This document shows, piece after piece, positions 36,655 through 47,348 of a stretch of DNA of 64,000 nucleotides. Every line of letters begins with the position of its first letter. Position 1 is the first letter of the stretch. The notes beneath the pieces were generated by a model that saw nothing but the letters and a program-made list of their open reading frames with translations, was not told the origin of the DNA and ran no database searches. The position numbers and the translations under genes are program-made. The DNA is taken from contig CAXXPS010000002.1 in assembly GCA_963669415.2 (NCBI GenBank), positions 2,294,001 to 2,358,000 on the forward strand, in the 5' to 3' direction. The DNA comes from JAWKWH01 sp963669415. GTDB taxonomy: Bacteria; Pseudomonadota; Alphaproteobacteria; Rhizobiales; Rhizobiaceae.

Positions 36655-37710
<1,056 letters not shown>

Positions 37711-37841
37711 AGATTTCCTCCAATTCATGATCTGTTGCAGCGCTGCATTGGGGCCTTTCTGGTTCTGCGTGAGGCCGCGATCATCTGATGCGATTTCGAT
37801 GCGCTGTGACGTGGGGAGAGTAACACCCATCACACCAAGGT

Positions 37842-37873
37842 GAATGAGTATGTTAATTCTGAATAAATATTCA
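37842..37873. promoter_or_regulatory. putative SorC-type operator upstream of the sugar ABC operon
   Basis: GAATGAGTAT (9 of 10 identical to the left half-site at 27955) and ATAAATATTC (9 of 10 identical to the right half-site there), here spaced by 11 instead of 5 bases. TGAATA-AA-TATTCA at 37860-37873 is itself palindromic. It lies about 150 bases upstream of the binding protein gene. Confidence 0.4.
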
Positions 37874-38708
37874 CAATCTAAGAAACGGGAATCAATTCCG
37901 CCTGCGTGTTTGTCCGTTGGCTGGGAGTCACTAAAACAATTTCGAAGGTAGCAGCTGCAGGCTTCACTAGTCTGATGCGCTGGTAACGCAATGGATTAGT
38001 TCTGGGGCAGGCAACTAATTCTGGCGTTTAGCCGTTTCTGCGACCCGGAGCTTTGTACCGCACATCCCTCCTGGCCCGAAGTTGTCAAAGCGGCGAACAA
38101 AAGCCGCATGTGGCTCAAATTAGTTTGACAATGAAGGAATGCGTCGGATCAATAATTGCCTGGTGTCTGCTGTTTGAGATTGGGTGAACGATGCACTGAT
38201 CAGCTCAGCTGCCTTTCTCGCACCTCCCGAAACGCACTAATTCTAAGATCCACTTTTCGATTTCCGCAGTTCAATACTTACCAGAGCTGCTAATTTTAGC
38301 TTTGGGTCGGAAACATCAACGCGCACGAACGTCTGCTCTGCCTAATCGACGCCCAAAAGCAGACAGTCCGCTGTCGGCCCCAATTCGGACATTCACTGCG
38401 TTGACGACGAATGTCTGAATTGGGGCCGTTTCCGGACTGGCAGCTTTGAGAATCAAACGGTCGATAGCGGACGTTCGAACATTCCCGTCACATTCGTGCG
38501 CACGGCCCAAACCGGACATTCTGTGTCGAGGGCGATATTGTGTCGCGTCTTCTCCTGATTGGACACTCGATGAAATTGATTGCCGCATTTGTTTCAAACG
38601 GTGGTTGACCAATTTGGCTGATTACTTCACCGGGAACTTTTTGCCCATATACAGCACCACGTAATTCCCGAAGGCCGCCGCTGACATTCGCCATTCATCG
38701 CACAAAAT
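37874..38708. other. long intergenic region with repeats
   Basis: No gene was found in over 800 bases. The left part carries promoter sequence of the sugar operon. From about 38336 to 38530 there are several repeat words (CGGACATTC, GCGGACGTTCG, AAACCGGACATTC) and one strong hairpin at 38376-38427. Confidence 0.6.
38376..38427. repeat. 19-bp-stem palindrome in an intergenic repeat
   Basis: GGCCCCAATTCGGACATTC at 38376-38394 is complementary to GAATGTCTGAATTGGGGCC at 38409-38427 with one mismatch, around a 14-base loop. It shares CGGACATTC-type words with the other intergenic repeats in the window. No T-run follows on either strand, so it is not a simple terminator. Confidence 0.8.
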
Positions 38709-40294
38709 CTAAAGGCCATGTGTCTCACGGATCATATCGGCTGCTTTCTCACCAATCATGATCGCGGCCGCATTTGTATTCGAAGAGATCAGTGTTGGCA
38801 TGATCGAAGTATCTGCGACCCGCAGCCTGTCAATGCCATTAAAGCGCAGTTGAGGATCGAGCACCGCCGTTGCATCCGAACCCATTCTGCAGGTACCAGC
38901 AGCATGGTGCGACGTCTTCGAATGCTCGCATACGAAGTCAAAGTACTCTTCATTCGTATGGACACCCGGACCAGGCAATCTTTCGGCCTTGATAAAGGGC
39001 GCCAGATCATTTTGGGAAAGAATTTCCTGGGCCAACTTGAGACCGCGAATCGACATTTCACGATCAATCGGGTCTTCAAAGTAATTAGGATCTATTAGAG
39101 GAGGTGCGGCTGGATCAGCTCTTTGCAATCGTACCGAGCCGCGAGAGCGAGGACGCAAATAGCACGAGTTTAGCGTTACACCGCCTTGCGGCATCGACGC
39201 CACACCGTGTTCAATTCCCGTGCCGAGACCAAGGTGGAGTTGGACATCAGGTGATCTTGCCGCGGGGTCGACATACCAAAATCCACCGGTCTCAAATAGG
39301 GACGAGGCAGCCGGGCCTTTTCGGGTCAGCAGATATTGTAGACCCGCGGCCATTGACCAAGGCAGTTTGGCATACCTGTCATAGGTGTGTGGACCAGTTA
39401 CCTCACATATACAATAAAGGTCGAGATGATCTTGTAAGTTCGCACCTACCTCAGGCTGATCGAACACAACGTCAATTCCCAGCGCTGCTAAATCATCCGC
39501 TGGACCGATGCCTGAAAGTTGTAGAAGTCGCGGAGAGCCGATGGCACCAGACGTTAGGATTATCTCGCGGGTTGCCGTAAAATAGTCTCCGTCTGTCAGT
39601 TCAACGGCTCGCGCATTTCCCCGCTCAACAACGATTTGTCCTACCTGAGATCTGGTCCACACCGTTAAATTTGGCCGGTCACGGTTGGTTCGATATATGC
39701 CGTAGAGGTCGAAGAGCGTCGGGCGTTGCGCTGTGTTAGCTGATAGTAACCTATACCTTCCTGCCTTTCGCCAGTCAGATCGATATTGCGTGGAATTCCG
39801 ACCTCGCCCGCCGCATCAATAATGGCTTCACAGATTGGCAATGGTGCAACCGGTTGGCTTACGCCAAGCGGCCCACCTTTGCTATGAAATCGATCTTCAA
39901 ACGTGTCGTTGTCTTCTGCTTTCTTGAAATATGGCAGAATGTCTTCATACCCCCATCCGTCGCAGCCCATCTGACACCATTCGTCATAGTCCTTCGAGTT
40001 GCCGCGCGTGTAGATCTGGGCATTGATTGACGAGCCACCCCCAAGGACTTTTGCCTGGGTGTACCGGAATACTTTTCCCTTCATCTGACGCTGTGGAATG
40101 CTATTCCAACCCCAGCTTCCCCGGCCCTTGGTCATCTTGGCGAATCCGGCGGGCAGATGATAAAATGGGTGCCTAGCGCTGCGACCGGCTTCGAGGAGAA
40201 GCACTTTAGCGTCGGGATTTTCGGACAATCGAGCCGCAATAACCGAACCCGCCGATCCTCCTCCAACAACAATGAAATCAAATCCTGCGTTCAT
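38709..40294 (-). pseudogene. GMC family oxidoreductase, frameshifted
   Basis: Two frames together encode one complete FAD-dependent GMC oxidoreductase (choline/alcohol dehydrogenase type). The first (40294 to 39665) has FIVVGGGSAGSVIAARLSE and LGGGSSINAQIYTRG. It ends after STAYIEPT. The second, from about 39685 to 38709, resumes at RDRPNLTVWTRSQVG and runs to the C-terminal HHAAGTCRMGSDA and SNTNAAAIMIGEKAADMIRE. Adding one C in the ACC-GTG run near 39683 restores the frame. Either a real single-base deletion or a sequencing error explains this. It is the last gene behind the first TRAP operon. Confidence 0.85.
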
Positions 40295-40358
40295 TTGCTT
40301 ATGTTAATCCCGAAATGGGAGACATTATTCTATTGCTCAATGTTGACTACGTTATCAG

Positions 40359-41660
40359 TCAGAACATTTGCTGCGGTAAAAGAAGCGCGATTGGCGGAAA
40401 CAATACCAGCAAAATCAGGGTGACCAGCATCGCAACCCAGAACGGAGCAATTCCGGAGAATATCCGCCCTAGTGGAACTGCCGGAGCGATCATTTTGACC
40501 AAGAAGACGTTCAACCCAACCGGAGGAGTAATCAGACCCATTTCGAGGACAATGACCATCAGAACTCCAAACCAGATTGGATCGAATTCCAATGCGAGAA
40601 CAATCGGAAATATGATCGGCAATGTCAGCACCAGCATGGCAAGGCCCTCGAGAAAAGTCCCGAGAACAATTAGCGCAAAGAGGATGACGGCGAGCGTTCC
40701 ATACGCACCCAATCCCAGTCCAATCAATTGATCGACCAACAAATCCGGAAGCCTGCTTCGCGCGAGAAACGGTGTAAACACATGCGCTCCGATCAGGATC
40801 AGATAGGTCATCGCTGTGGTTTTGACCGTCCTCAGCAAGACGGAAACTGCTGACGCCACCGTTACCTTTTTTCTTACCAAAGCTACGATACCTGTAAGCA
40901 CAGCTCCTACCCCGGCCGCCTCGACTGGTGTGAAGACTCCCAGATAGATACCCCCAATCGTAACCAAAATGATGGTCAATAGTGGTGCGGCAGCGGCAAG
41001 AGTGGCGATCCTTTCGCTAGCTGTGCTCTTCGGGCCAGCCGGTCCCAAGGCTGGGTTGAACCAACAGACCACGCTGACTGTCAGAGCGAACAGGATCATC
41101 AGCAGAATACCCGGCAGAATTCCGGCAATGAACAGTTGCCCGATCGATTCTTCGGTCAGAATTGCGTAGACAATGAATCCCGTAGATGGGGGAATCAGTA
41201 TTCCCAGTGTTCCTCCCGCCGCCACAGCTCCCGTTGCCAAGCGGTCGTCATATTTGAACCGCTCCATCTCAGGCAAAGCAACCCGGCCCATGGTCAGCGC
41301 TGACGCGACAGACGAACCTGACAGGGCGGCAAATCCGCCACAACCAATTATCGTTGCACCGGCCAATCCACCCCGCCTATGACCGATAAAGGCAAATGCT
41401 GCGTCGTATAGGTTACGGCTCATCCCGGAAATGCTGGCGATGTTTCCCATCAAGATGAACATCGGTATGACCACAAGCGTTGACTGGGTTACAACGACCC
41501 AGGTTTCATCACCCAAAGTTGACAACGCGACGGTGAGATTGCTCATCGTCCAAATGCCGATGGTACCCGTGACTATCAACGCAATGCCGACCGGCATTCG
41601 AATTGCCAGAAGAACGAACAACCCGAAAATACCCAGCAATCCCATAAATTCACCGGTCAT
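40359..41660 (-). CDS. TRAP transporter large permease (DctM), first system
   Basis: A 433-residue integral membrane subunit of a tripartite ATP-independent periplasmic transporter with about 12 segments. Signatures include GCGGFAALSGSSVASALTMG, GGTLGILIPPSTGFIVYAIL and GLITPPVGLNVFLVK. It overlaps the small permease gene by 11 bases. It lies behind ligB in the same direction, so an aromatic acid or related carboxylate is the likely cargo. Confidence 0.94.
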   Translation of the reverse strand: MTGEFMGLLGIFGLFVLLAIRMPVGIALIVTGTIGIWTMSNLTVALSTLGDETWVVVTQSTLVVIPMFILMGNIASISGMSRNLYDAAFAFIGHRRGGLAGATIIGCGGFAALSGSSVASALTMGRVALPEMERFKYDDRLATGAVAAGGTLGILIPPSTGFIVYAILTEESIGQLFIAGILPGILLMILFALTVSVVCWFNPALGPAGPKSTASERIATLAAAAPLLTIILVTIGGIYLGVFTPVEAAGVGAVLTGIVALVRKKVTVASAVSVLLRTVKTTAMTYLILIGAHVFTPFLARSRLPDLLVDQLIGLGLGAYGTLAVILFALIVLGTFLEGLAMLVLTLPIIFPIVLALEFDPIWFGVLMVIVLEMGLITPPVGLNVFLVKMIAPAVPLGRIFSGIAPFWVAMLVTLILLVLFPPIALLLPQQMF

Positions 41661-42210
41661 CGGTTTCCTCCTCGATAACCAGTGATGTAGTCGGCGGCTT
41701 CCACAATTTCGTCAGTTCGATTATGCCGGCAAATCCAGCGCCCAGAGCCAGCATGAACCACATCGGCTGATGGGGAATGCGCCTGATGTTGGTTGTTTCA
41801 TTAAATTCGCCGGCCATCTGGCCCGCTTCGATCGCTTGCCAGCACATGGCTGCGAAAGCAACCGCTCCGATTATTCTGACTGCAGGATCCACGATCCGCC
41901 AGAATCCACGCGGAAACACCGTATCAAAGATGTCCACACTGATGTGTCCGCCTATTTGTCCGCAGTATCCGATGGCGAGAAAGATCACCGGCACCATGGC
42001 AACCTGAACAATCTCCTCGGCACCAATGATGGCCTTCCCGGTGAAGTACCGCAGCAAGACGTTGGACACGATCAAAACGGCGATTCCAACAATCACTATT
42101 CCCGCGGCGATCGCCAACGACCGGTTTACCCGACTTGCCAGATGGACGAACCGTTCAAACGCGGTCACCTGTGCCGTATCATCGGAATCGCTGCTGTGAC
42201 GGTGCGACAT
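41650..42210 (-). CDS. TRAP transporter small permease (DctQ), first system
   Basis: A 186-residue protein with four hydrophobic segments (SLAIAAGIVIVGIAVLIVSN; AMVPVIFLAIGYCGQIGGHI; IIGAVAFAAMCWQAIEAGQM; FMLALGAGFAGIIELTKLW). The order and spacing are those of DctQ. It is 3 bases behind the binding protein gene and overlaps dctM. Confidence 0.9.
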   Translation of the reverse strand: MSHRHSSDSDDTAQVTAFERFVHLASRVNRSLAIAAGIVIVGIAVLIVSNVLLRYFTGKAIIGAEEIVQVAMVPVIFLAIGYCGQIGGHISVDIFDTVFPRGFWRIVDPAVRIIGAVAFAAMCWQAIEAGQMAGEFNETTNIRRIPHQPMWFMLALGAGFAGIIELTKLWKPPTTSLVIEEETDDR

Positions 42211-42213
42211 TTT

Positions 42214-43221
42214 TCAGTTCGCCCGAAGCCCGCTGAGGATCGTCTGCCCATCAATGCCCTGGTCATTCAAATCCGCAGCAACTGCCTGATATAGGTCATC
42301 GAGCATCCTGACCATGCGTTCACGCTCTTGGGTCGATAGGTCATTGACCGAATATCCGTCCAGTCCTTCAAGCAACTCACGCGCTGCAGAACCGGCGGCG
42401 ACGTAGATGTCCGTCGCATGCTTGCTCAGTTTGAGACCAGATAAGCCCTTCAGTAGCTCTTGCTGGTCGGACGACAAACCGCCCCAGGTGTCCTTGTTCA
42501 TGAGCAGAAAGAAAGTTGTGACTGTGTTTGGCAGTCCGAAGGCAGCAAACTTCGAAACTTCGTCTAAACGAAACGATTTTACGGCATCGGCTCCAATGAA
42601 AACGCCATCGATCACTCCGGTTTGCATAGCATTGTAAATTTCCGGAGCGGGCATCGTGACGGCGTTCGCACCCCAAGCTTCCAGAACCTTTGCTCCTATT
42701 GCTGAAGGCGCTCGTATCGTTAGGCCGGCAAGATCCTCGGCCTTCTCGACTGCCCGGTCTCGGGTTAGCAAGACAGCGGGTGAGTTTACCCAAACAGCCA
42801 GCACCTTGGTCTCGGTGTAGTCATCGGCAATCAAACCGAAGTGATTCCAAAGCGCTTCGACCGCCGCTTCAGGTGTTGGAAACATACCCGGCAATTCTGC
42901 AACCAACGTGCGTGGGAACTGCGAGGACGTATAGCCTTGAAGTCCAAAACTTATATCCGCCACACCAGTTAGAACTCGATTATATTGGCGCTGAGGACCA
43001 GCACCGAGCTCACCGGAGGGATAAATTCGGATCGTCAGCTCGCCGCCGGACACACTCGCCAATTCCTCCGCCAGCGGGGTGAACACTTTCGCATTCATCG
43101 GATGCCGTGGTGGAATAAAATTGGCCAAGCTCAACTCGGTATCTGCGGATACAGGGTTGGCCGCGAGCAGCGGAGCACAAAGCGCAAATGCTGCGGTGAC
43201 GTTTCTGATCTTCGATAACAT
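42214..43221 (-). CDS. TRAP transporter substrate-binding protein (DctP), first system
   Basis: A 335-residue periplasmic binding protein with a signal peptide (IRNVTAAFALCAPLLAANPVSA). Typical motifs: NFIPPRHPMNAKVFTPLAEE, RIYPSGELGAGPQRQYNRV and LTIRAPSAIGAKVLEAWGAN, including the conserved arginine that grips the substrate carboxylate. ATG at 43221 follows GGAGGAAG. It starts 294 bases after ligB and could have its own promoter. Confidence 0.92.
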   Translation of the reverse strand: MLSKIRNVTAAFALCAPLLAANPVSADTELSLANFIPPRHPMNAKVFTPLAEELASVSGGELTIRIYPSGELGAGPQRQYNRVLTGVADISFGLQGYTSSQFPRTLVAELPGMFPTPEAAVEALWNHFGLIADDYTETKVLAVWVNSPAVLLTRDRAVEKAEDLAGLTIRAPSAIGAKVLEAWGANAVTMPAPEIYNAMQTGVIDGVFIGADAVKSFRLDEVSKFAAFGLPNTVTTFFLLMNKDTWGGLSSDQQELLKGLSGLKLSKHATDIYVAAGSAARELLEGLDGYSVNDLSTQERERMVRMLDDLYQAVAADLNDQGIDGQTILSGLRAN

Positions 43222-43514
43222 TTTCTTCCTCCACATTGGATTCGAGCGGGGCCACCAACGCGTGTAATCAACGGGGTAGTCTTCAATTTTGTGCGTCCGC
43301 AGATGCACCTGCTCTGTCGACAAAGCTTTGCGAAGCGATGCCTCTAGGATTCACCCAGGTTCGGGCTGGATCGATCAAACGGGTCGTGCCCGTTCAACAC
43401 TTTCAAGTATGTCAATTGCCGCCGCGAAGCTTCTGTCGCCAGCTTGATCTCGGCGCATAAGTCACGACCGCAAATCGTATCGGCCCGCAGTTAGCCGCGA
43501 GCCGAGAACACCTT

Positions 43515-44369
43515 TCAGGCCGCAGTAGGCACCTTGTCCTCAAGAACGGTGATCCCCATTCCTGTCAGCATTGGCATGTAGTAGCTGCGGTGAACCTTGT
43601 TGACCTCAGACGTCAGCGCGCCACGCATACCTAGCCACATGATCATTTCAACAGATTCTGCTCCGCCTCGCTCCATCCACGTGTCGTGTGGAATTTCGAT
43701 CAGCTTCTCCGGGTCATCTTCGATCAAATCGAGGAATTCTTGATCCCAGTTCTCGTTCATATGACCAAAACGGTCACCATGCAGCTGATGTGACAAACCA
43801 CCCGTACCTACGACGGCGACTCGCGCGTCATCCGGATAGGACTCGACCGCCTTTCGAATGGCATGGCCGAGCTGCCAAAGCCGATTTGGCGTCGGCAGCG
43901 GGTGTTGAAGCACGTTTACGTGCAGCGGTACTGTTTTCACCGCCCAGTCCGGATCGTAGTCGAACAACAGCGGAAGAGGTACCAGCAGACCGTGATCCAT
44001 TACCATTTCTTGGCAAATCGTCAGGTCGAACTCGCTCTCTCCGATGATGGAATTCGCGAGATGCCAGGAGAAATCGAGATCGCCTTTAACGGCGGGAAGG
44101 TCACGAATGCCCCAGCCCTCATCACCGATTGGGTATTCTTCAGCCGCGCCCATCGCAAAGGTCGGGCACTTGTCATAGAAGAAGTCGGTGCCATGATCAT
44201 TGTAGATAACGATCGCGTGGGTAACCTTCTTTTCCTTCAACCACGCTTTCGCCGGTTTGTAACCATCGAACAGTGGTTTCCACTCTGGGGATTCCTGCAC
44301 TTTCTCATCAAAGGCGGTGCCGATCGACGGCACGTGCGATGAGCCCACACCTGCAACTATCTTTCCCAT
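43515..44369 (-). CDS. ligB: protocatechuate 4,5-dioxygenase beta subunit
   Basis: Type II extradiol dioxygenase, catalytic chain, 284 residues. It carries the iron ligands expected from LigB: His12 (GSSHVPSIG), His59 (YNDHGTDFF) and Glu241 (GGAESVEMIMW), and the catalytic base His194 (GGLSHQLHGD). It cleaves protocatechuate to 4-carboxy-2-hydroxymuconate-6-semialdehyde (CHMS); gallate is a possible second substrate. Together with the small subunit just upstream it forms the two-chain enzyme. Confidence 0.94.
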   Translation of the reverse strand: MGKIVAGVGSSHVPSIGTAFDEKVQESPEWKPLFDGYKPAKAWLKEKKVTHAIVIYNDHGTDFFYDKCPTFAMGAAEEYPIGDEGWGIRDLPAVKGDLDFSWHLANSIIGESEFDLTICQEMVMDHGLLVPLPLLFDYDPDWAVKTVPLHVNVLQHPLPTPNRLWQLGHAIRKAVESYPDDARVAVVGTGGLSHQLHGDRFGHMNENWDQEFLDLIEDDPEKLIEIPHDTWMERGGAESVEMIMWLGMRGALTSEVNKVHRSYYMPMLTGMGITVLEDKVPTAA

Positions 44370-44395
44370 TTTCTTGTCCTTCTACTAAGTGGCCA

Positions 44396-44764
44396 TCACG
44401 TGTTCTGCTTCAGCGGAACATTTCGCGTCGCCATGAATTCTTCCAGGGTTTCACCTCTTTGCTGGGCGCCCATGCTGGCAAGTCCGTCACCGGTGACCGC
44501 ACCGATCTTGATCAACATGTAGATGCTACCGCCGCCTTCCTCGACCAACGCCTTCACGTCTTTCTCAAGTACCTTCTGCTTCTCCCATTCGGAGAGCCCG
44601 AATGTGTCCATGAAGGCGACAGGGTCCTTTCCAAAGGCTTCGCGGTTCTCGGCCTTTGCAAGTGAGAAGGCGAACTTGTTCAGCTTGAGACCCTTCGACG
44701 ACCGCTGCCCAGTGAACACATGGGTGCCTGGGATGTGATCGGAATGTCCGGTTTCTCTACTCAT
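44396..44764 (-). CDS. ligA: protocatechuate 4,5-dioxygenase alpha subunit
   Basis: A 122-residue small chain. KGLKLNKFAFSLAKAENRE, FGLSEWEKQKVLEKDVKAL and GGSIYMLIKIGAVTGDGLAS match the LigA fold that covers the active site of LigB. It is 26 bases ahead of ligB. AAGGAA precedes the start. Confidence 0.93.
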   Translation of the reverse strand: MSRETGHSDHIPGTHVFTGQRSSKGLKLNKFAFSLAKAENREAFGKDPVAFMDTFGLSEWEKQKVLEKDVKALVEEGGGSIYMLIKIGAVTGDGLASMGAQQRGETLEEFMATRNVPLKQNT

Positions 44765-44902
44765 CAGTTGGTTCCTTTCTCAGTCAGAGTTGAAAGGTGT
44801 CCCACCGCGGCGTTCGCCGGGCTTGGACCATGGAAATTGTGGTTCCGTGGCTCAACAGCACCGGTCCTCCATCACGGCCGGTGCTGGCGGCCAAACTGTC
44901 AA

Positions 44903-46087
44903 CTACAGCTCCGGCCAGTGCGCGAAAGGCAGGCCGGTATGTTGTTTCGCGTAAGAAATCTGCGCGGTCTCATCAGACACTAGATACTCAAGTTCTGCGC
45001 GCTGCATGCGGCGGTCAAACGAGTTTGTTTCCGGGTAGATGTGGTATTTTGCAGTGTTGCTCCACGAGAAACGTTGTGTCTGGACATTCCGCTCGACAGC
45101 GACGTCGGAGTAATTCTCCAGGATCAAGGAGTCATCCTTCTTGAAATGTTGGATAAGACCTGCCGACAGCACGCTGACGTCAGCGAAGGCTGAGTTCAAA
45201 CCCTTTGCGCCAGTCGGTGGTACGATATGAGCCGCGTCACCAGCTAAAAACAGCCGCCCATATTGCTGGCTCTCACAGAAAAAGCTTCGCAGCGGTGTGA
45301 CATCTTTCTGGAAAATTTCACCGCGCTCAAGTGTCCATCCTGGAGCGCCAAGACGGGTGTCAAGCTCTTCCCAAACACGTTCATCCGGCCATTCGTCCAG
45401 ATTTTCGTCAGCTGCGCACTGAAGATAAAGGCGGGAGATTTCCGGCGAGCGCATGCTGAGCAGCGCAAAACCTCTGTCGTGATGGGCAAACAGCGCCACA
45501 TCGGCCGATGGTGCAGCTTTTACCATCACACCCAGCCAACCAAGTGTGTAGGTTTTCTCATGTGTTATGAGCTCGGAAGCCGGAATCGATTTTCTTGACG
45601 GGCCGTGATAGCCATCGGCGCCCACAACGAAGTCGGCCGAAAGTTCCTTTTCAACGCCGTTCTCGGTGTACTTCACAACTGCGCGGTCGCCATTGTGATT
45701 TTCGATTGCCGTTACAGGTGCCTCATACAGAACATCGTGCCCGGCACTATCCAGCGCAGCCAGAATATCTTTGGTAACTTCCGACTGGCCGTATACGGTA
45801 ACTCCAATCCCAATCAGTTTATCAAAATCGAGAAAATGGTGTGAATTGTTGATGCCAACAATTACGCCCGGGTGGTACATACACTCCTTCTTCAGGCGGT
45901 CACCAACGCCTGCCCGGATCATCAAATCCACGGCGTTCCGTTCCATCACACCGGCGCGAATTCGTCCTTCGACATATTCTCGGCTGCGAGCCTCAAGGAC
46001 GATGCTCTCAATACCGCGTTGGCGCAATATCCAAGCAAGAAGTGAGCCTGACGGGCCGGCTCCGACAATAGCTACGGGGACGTGCAT
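44903..46087 (-). CDS. pobA: 4-hydroxybenzoate 3-monooxygenase
   Basis: A 394-residue FAD monooxygenase that makes protocatechuate from 4-hydroxybenzoate with NAD(P)H. The FAD-binding motif is VAIVGAGPSGSLLAWILRQR, and RIRAGVMERNAVDLM is typical for PobA. The substrate pocket segment SMRSPEISRLYLQC keeps the Ser-x-Arg pair, and GRLFLAGDAAHIVPPTGAKG is the second FAD motif. GGAG lies 8 bases before the ATG. It is the first gene of the pobA-ligAB run and has the operator-like element about 225-260 bases upstream. Confidence 0.95.
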   Translation of the reverse strand: MHVPVAIVGAGPSGSLLAWILRQRGIESIVLEARSREYVEGRIRAGVMERNAVDLMIRAGVGDRLKKECMYHPGVIVGINNSHHFLDFDKLIGIGVTVYGQSEVTKDILAALDSAGHDVLYEAPVTAIENHNGDRAVVKYTENGVEKELSADFVVGADGYHGPSRKSIPASELITHEKTYTLGWLGVMVKAAPSADVALFAHHDRGFALLSMRSPEISRLYLQCAADENLDEWPDERVWEELDTRLGAPGWTLERGEIFQKDVTPLRSFFCESQQYGRLFLAGDAAHIVPPTGAKGLNSAFADVSVLSAGLIQHFKKDDSLILENYSDVAVERNVQTQRFSWSNTAKYHIYPETNSFDRRMQRAELEYLVSDETAQISYAKQHTGLPFAHWPEL

Positions 46088-46528
46088 TATTGGAGCTCCG
46101 TTTTGGTGTTGTTTTTGTTTTGGAGCTGTGAATCCACTGAAGAGTTCGGCGTAGCGAAATCTGTTATCGCACGCGGCAATTTCCCACAGGCGGGCGTTCT
46201 ATTGGGGCAATTCAAACAAGCTGCCGAAAGAACCGATGCGGCTTGTGTGTCGATTTGTGCTGCCAACATTTTTTCCTCCTGTGTTGAGGAAAAATTATCT
46301 GACCGGCGTCATTAAAACCACTCATGAGAAGTCATAATTACTATGAGAATTATTCATTTAACTTATGGTTTCAGCAATTTGATTTGATGTTGGATGCCGC
46401 CAATCTGACTGATGTTTCAGGCGACTTTCATGTCCTCGTGCAGGCCTGATCGAAACGATCGTATCCAATCGAAAAGTCACCACCGAAGCATTGACTCGCA
46501 ACGGGAAAATCTGAGGAAGAGCTGCTAA
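46088..46528. other. intergenic region upstream of pobA
   Basis: No gene. It contains an operator-like element (46311-46347) and the presumed promoter of pobA. The rest shows no features I can name. Confidence 0.6.
46311..46347. promoter_or_regulatory. operator-like element, copy 1 (pobA)
   Basis: ATTAAAACCACTCATGA (13 of 17 identical to the other two copies) followed at a fixed distance of 20 bases by GTCATA-ATTAC-TATGAG, in which TCATA/TATGA is a perfect inverted repeat. The geometry is the same as at 51635 and 57853. A LysR-type regulator is the likely binder. Confidence 0.6.
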
Positions 46529-47314
46529 TCAGAATTTCCCGGAGTTGTTCCACTGTTCCGGGGCAAGGATCTTTTCCTGCACATCCCAATGCTCGACTAA
46601 TTTCCCGTCCTCTAACCGGAAAATGTCGAACACTGCATAGTGACTATCGCCGCGCTGCAGATGGCTGAACGTAACGACGAAATTCCCCTGGCCAATCAAG
46701 TTGTGCAATTTGTGATACTTGGCAACTTCGCCACTGGCATGAAGTCTCTTGAAATGGTTCATCAGCCCATCCAACCCATCGTCGATATCAGGGGCGTGCT
46801 GATCGTATTGGTCGGTGGAGATGTAATCGGTGATCTTGTCAACCCGACCGTTCATCAGGATATCGTCAAAGAACCGATGAACCGTTTCCTTGTTCGCGTC
46901 GGTTTGTTCCAGATCTTCCACGTCAACCGGACCGTCCACCATCGTGCGGCCGGATTTGGTCTTACCAGCGAATGGCGCGATCACGTCCCAGTGTTCGATC
47001 ATTCGGTCATTATCATCGGTGTCGAACAGGTCAGCTGTTACCCATTCCGCTTCGCCGTTGTTCAGGCTCTGATACACATGAAGAAATACATTTGGACCAT
47101 CTTCGATGGCGCGTACGACGCGTATATCTCGGACCGGGTTTCGTTCTAAAAACGGCTCGAAAAACTCCAGGAAACCACGTTTGCCGTCCGCAACTCCCGT
47201 GGAGTGCTGAGTGTACCGGGCACCAGTGTATTTTTCCAACGCCTCGATTATGTGTCCATCACGAATACCCTCAAGGTAGAGACCTTTGGCATTGGATATT
47301 TTTCTACTCGTCAT
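46529..47314 (-). CDS. tandem SnoaL/NTF2-like domain protein
   Basis: A 261-residue protein built from two NTF2-like (SnoaL) domains. Each ends in similar words: DLFDTDDNDRMIEHWDVIAP and DIFRLEDGKLVEHWDVQEK. Such domains often bind small hydrophobic ligands or act as cyclases, hydrolases or isomerases. It lies 34 bases behind ligI as the last gene of the operon, so a role with ring-cleavage products is possible but not known. ATG at 47314 is preferred; the frame extends to 47446 within ligI. Confidence 0.82.
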   Translation of the reverse strand: MTSRKISNAKGLYLEGIRDGHIIEALEKYTGARYTQHSTGVADGKRGFLEFFEPFLERNPVRDIRVVRAIEDGPNVFLHVYQSLNNGEAEWVTADLFDTDDNDRMIEHWDVIAPFAGKTKSGRTMVDGPVDVEDLEQTDANKETVHRFFDDILMNGRVDKITDYISTDQYDQHAPDIDDGLDGLMNHFKRLHASGEVAKYHKLHNLIGQGNFVVTFSHLQRGDSHYAVFDIFRLEDGKLVEHWDVQEKILAPEQWNNSGKF

Positions 47315-47348
47315 CACAATTCCATTTTTGCTTAAATCGCCAGCCCAA

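Noticed and set aside
43222..43514. Possible fourth operator-like element in front of the first dctP
   Set aside because: Neither the 17-base word nor the TTCATA-N5-TATGAA repeat is present in this gap.
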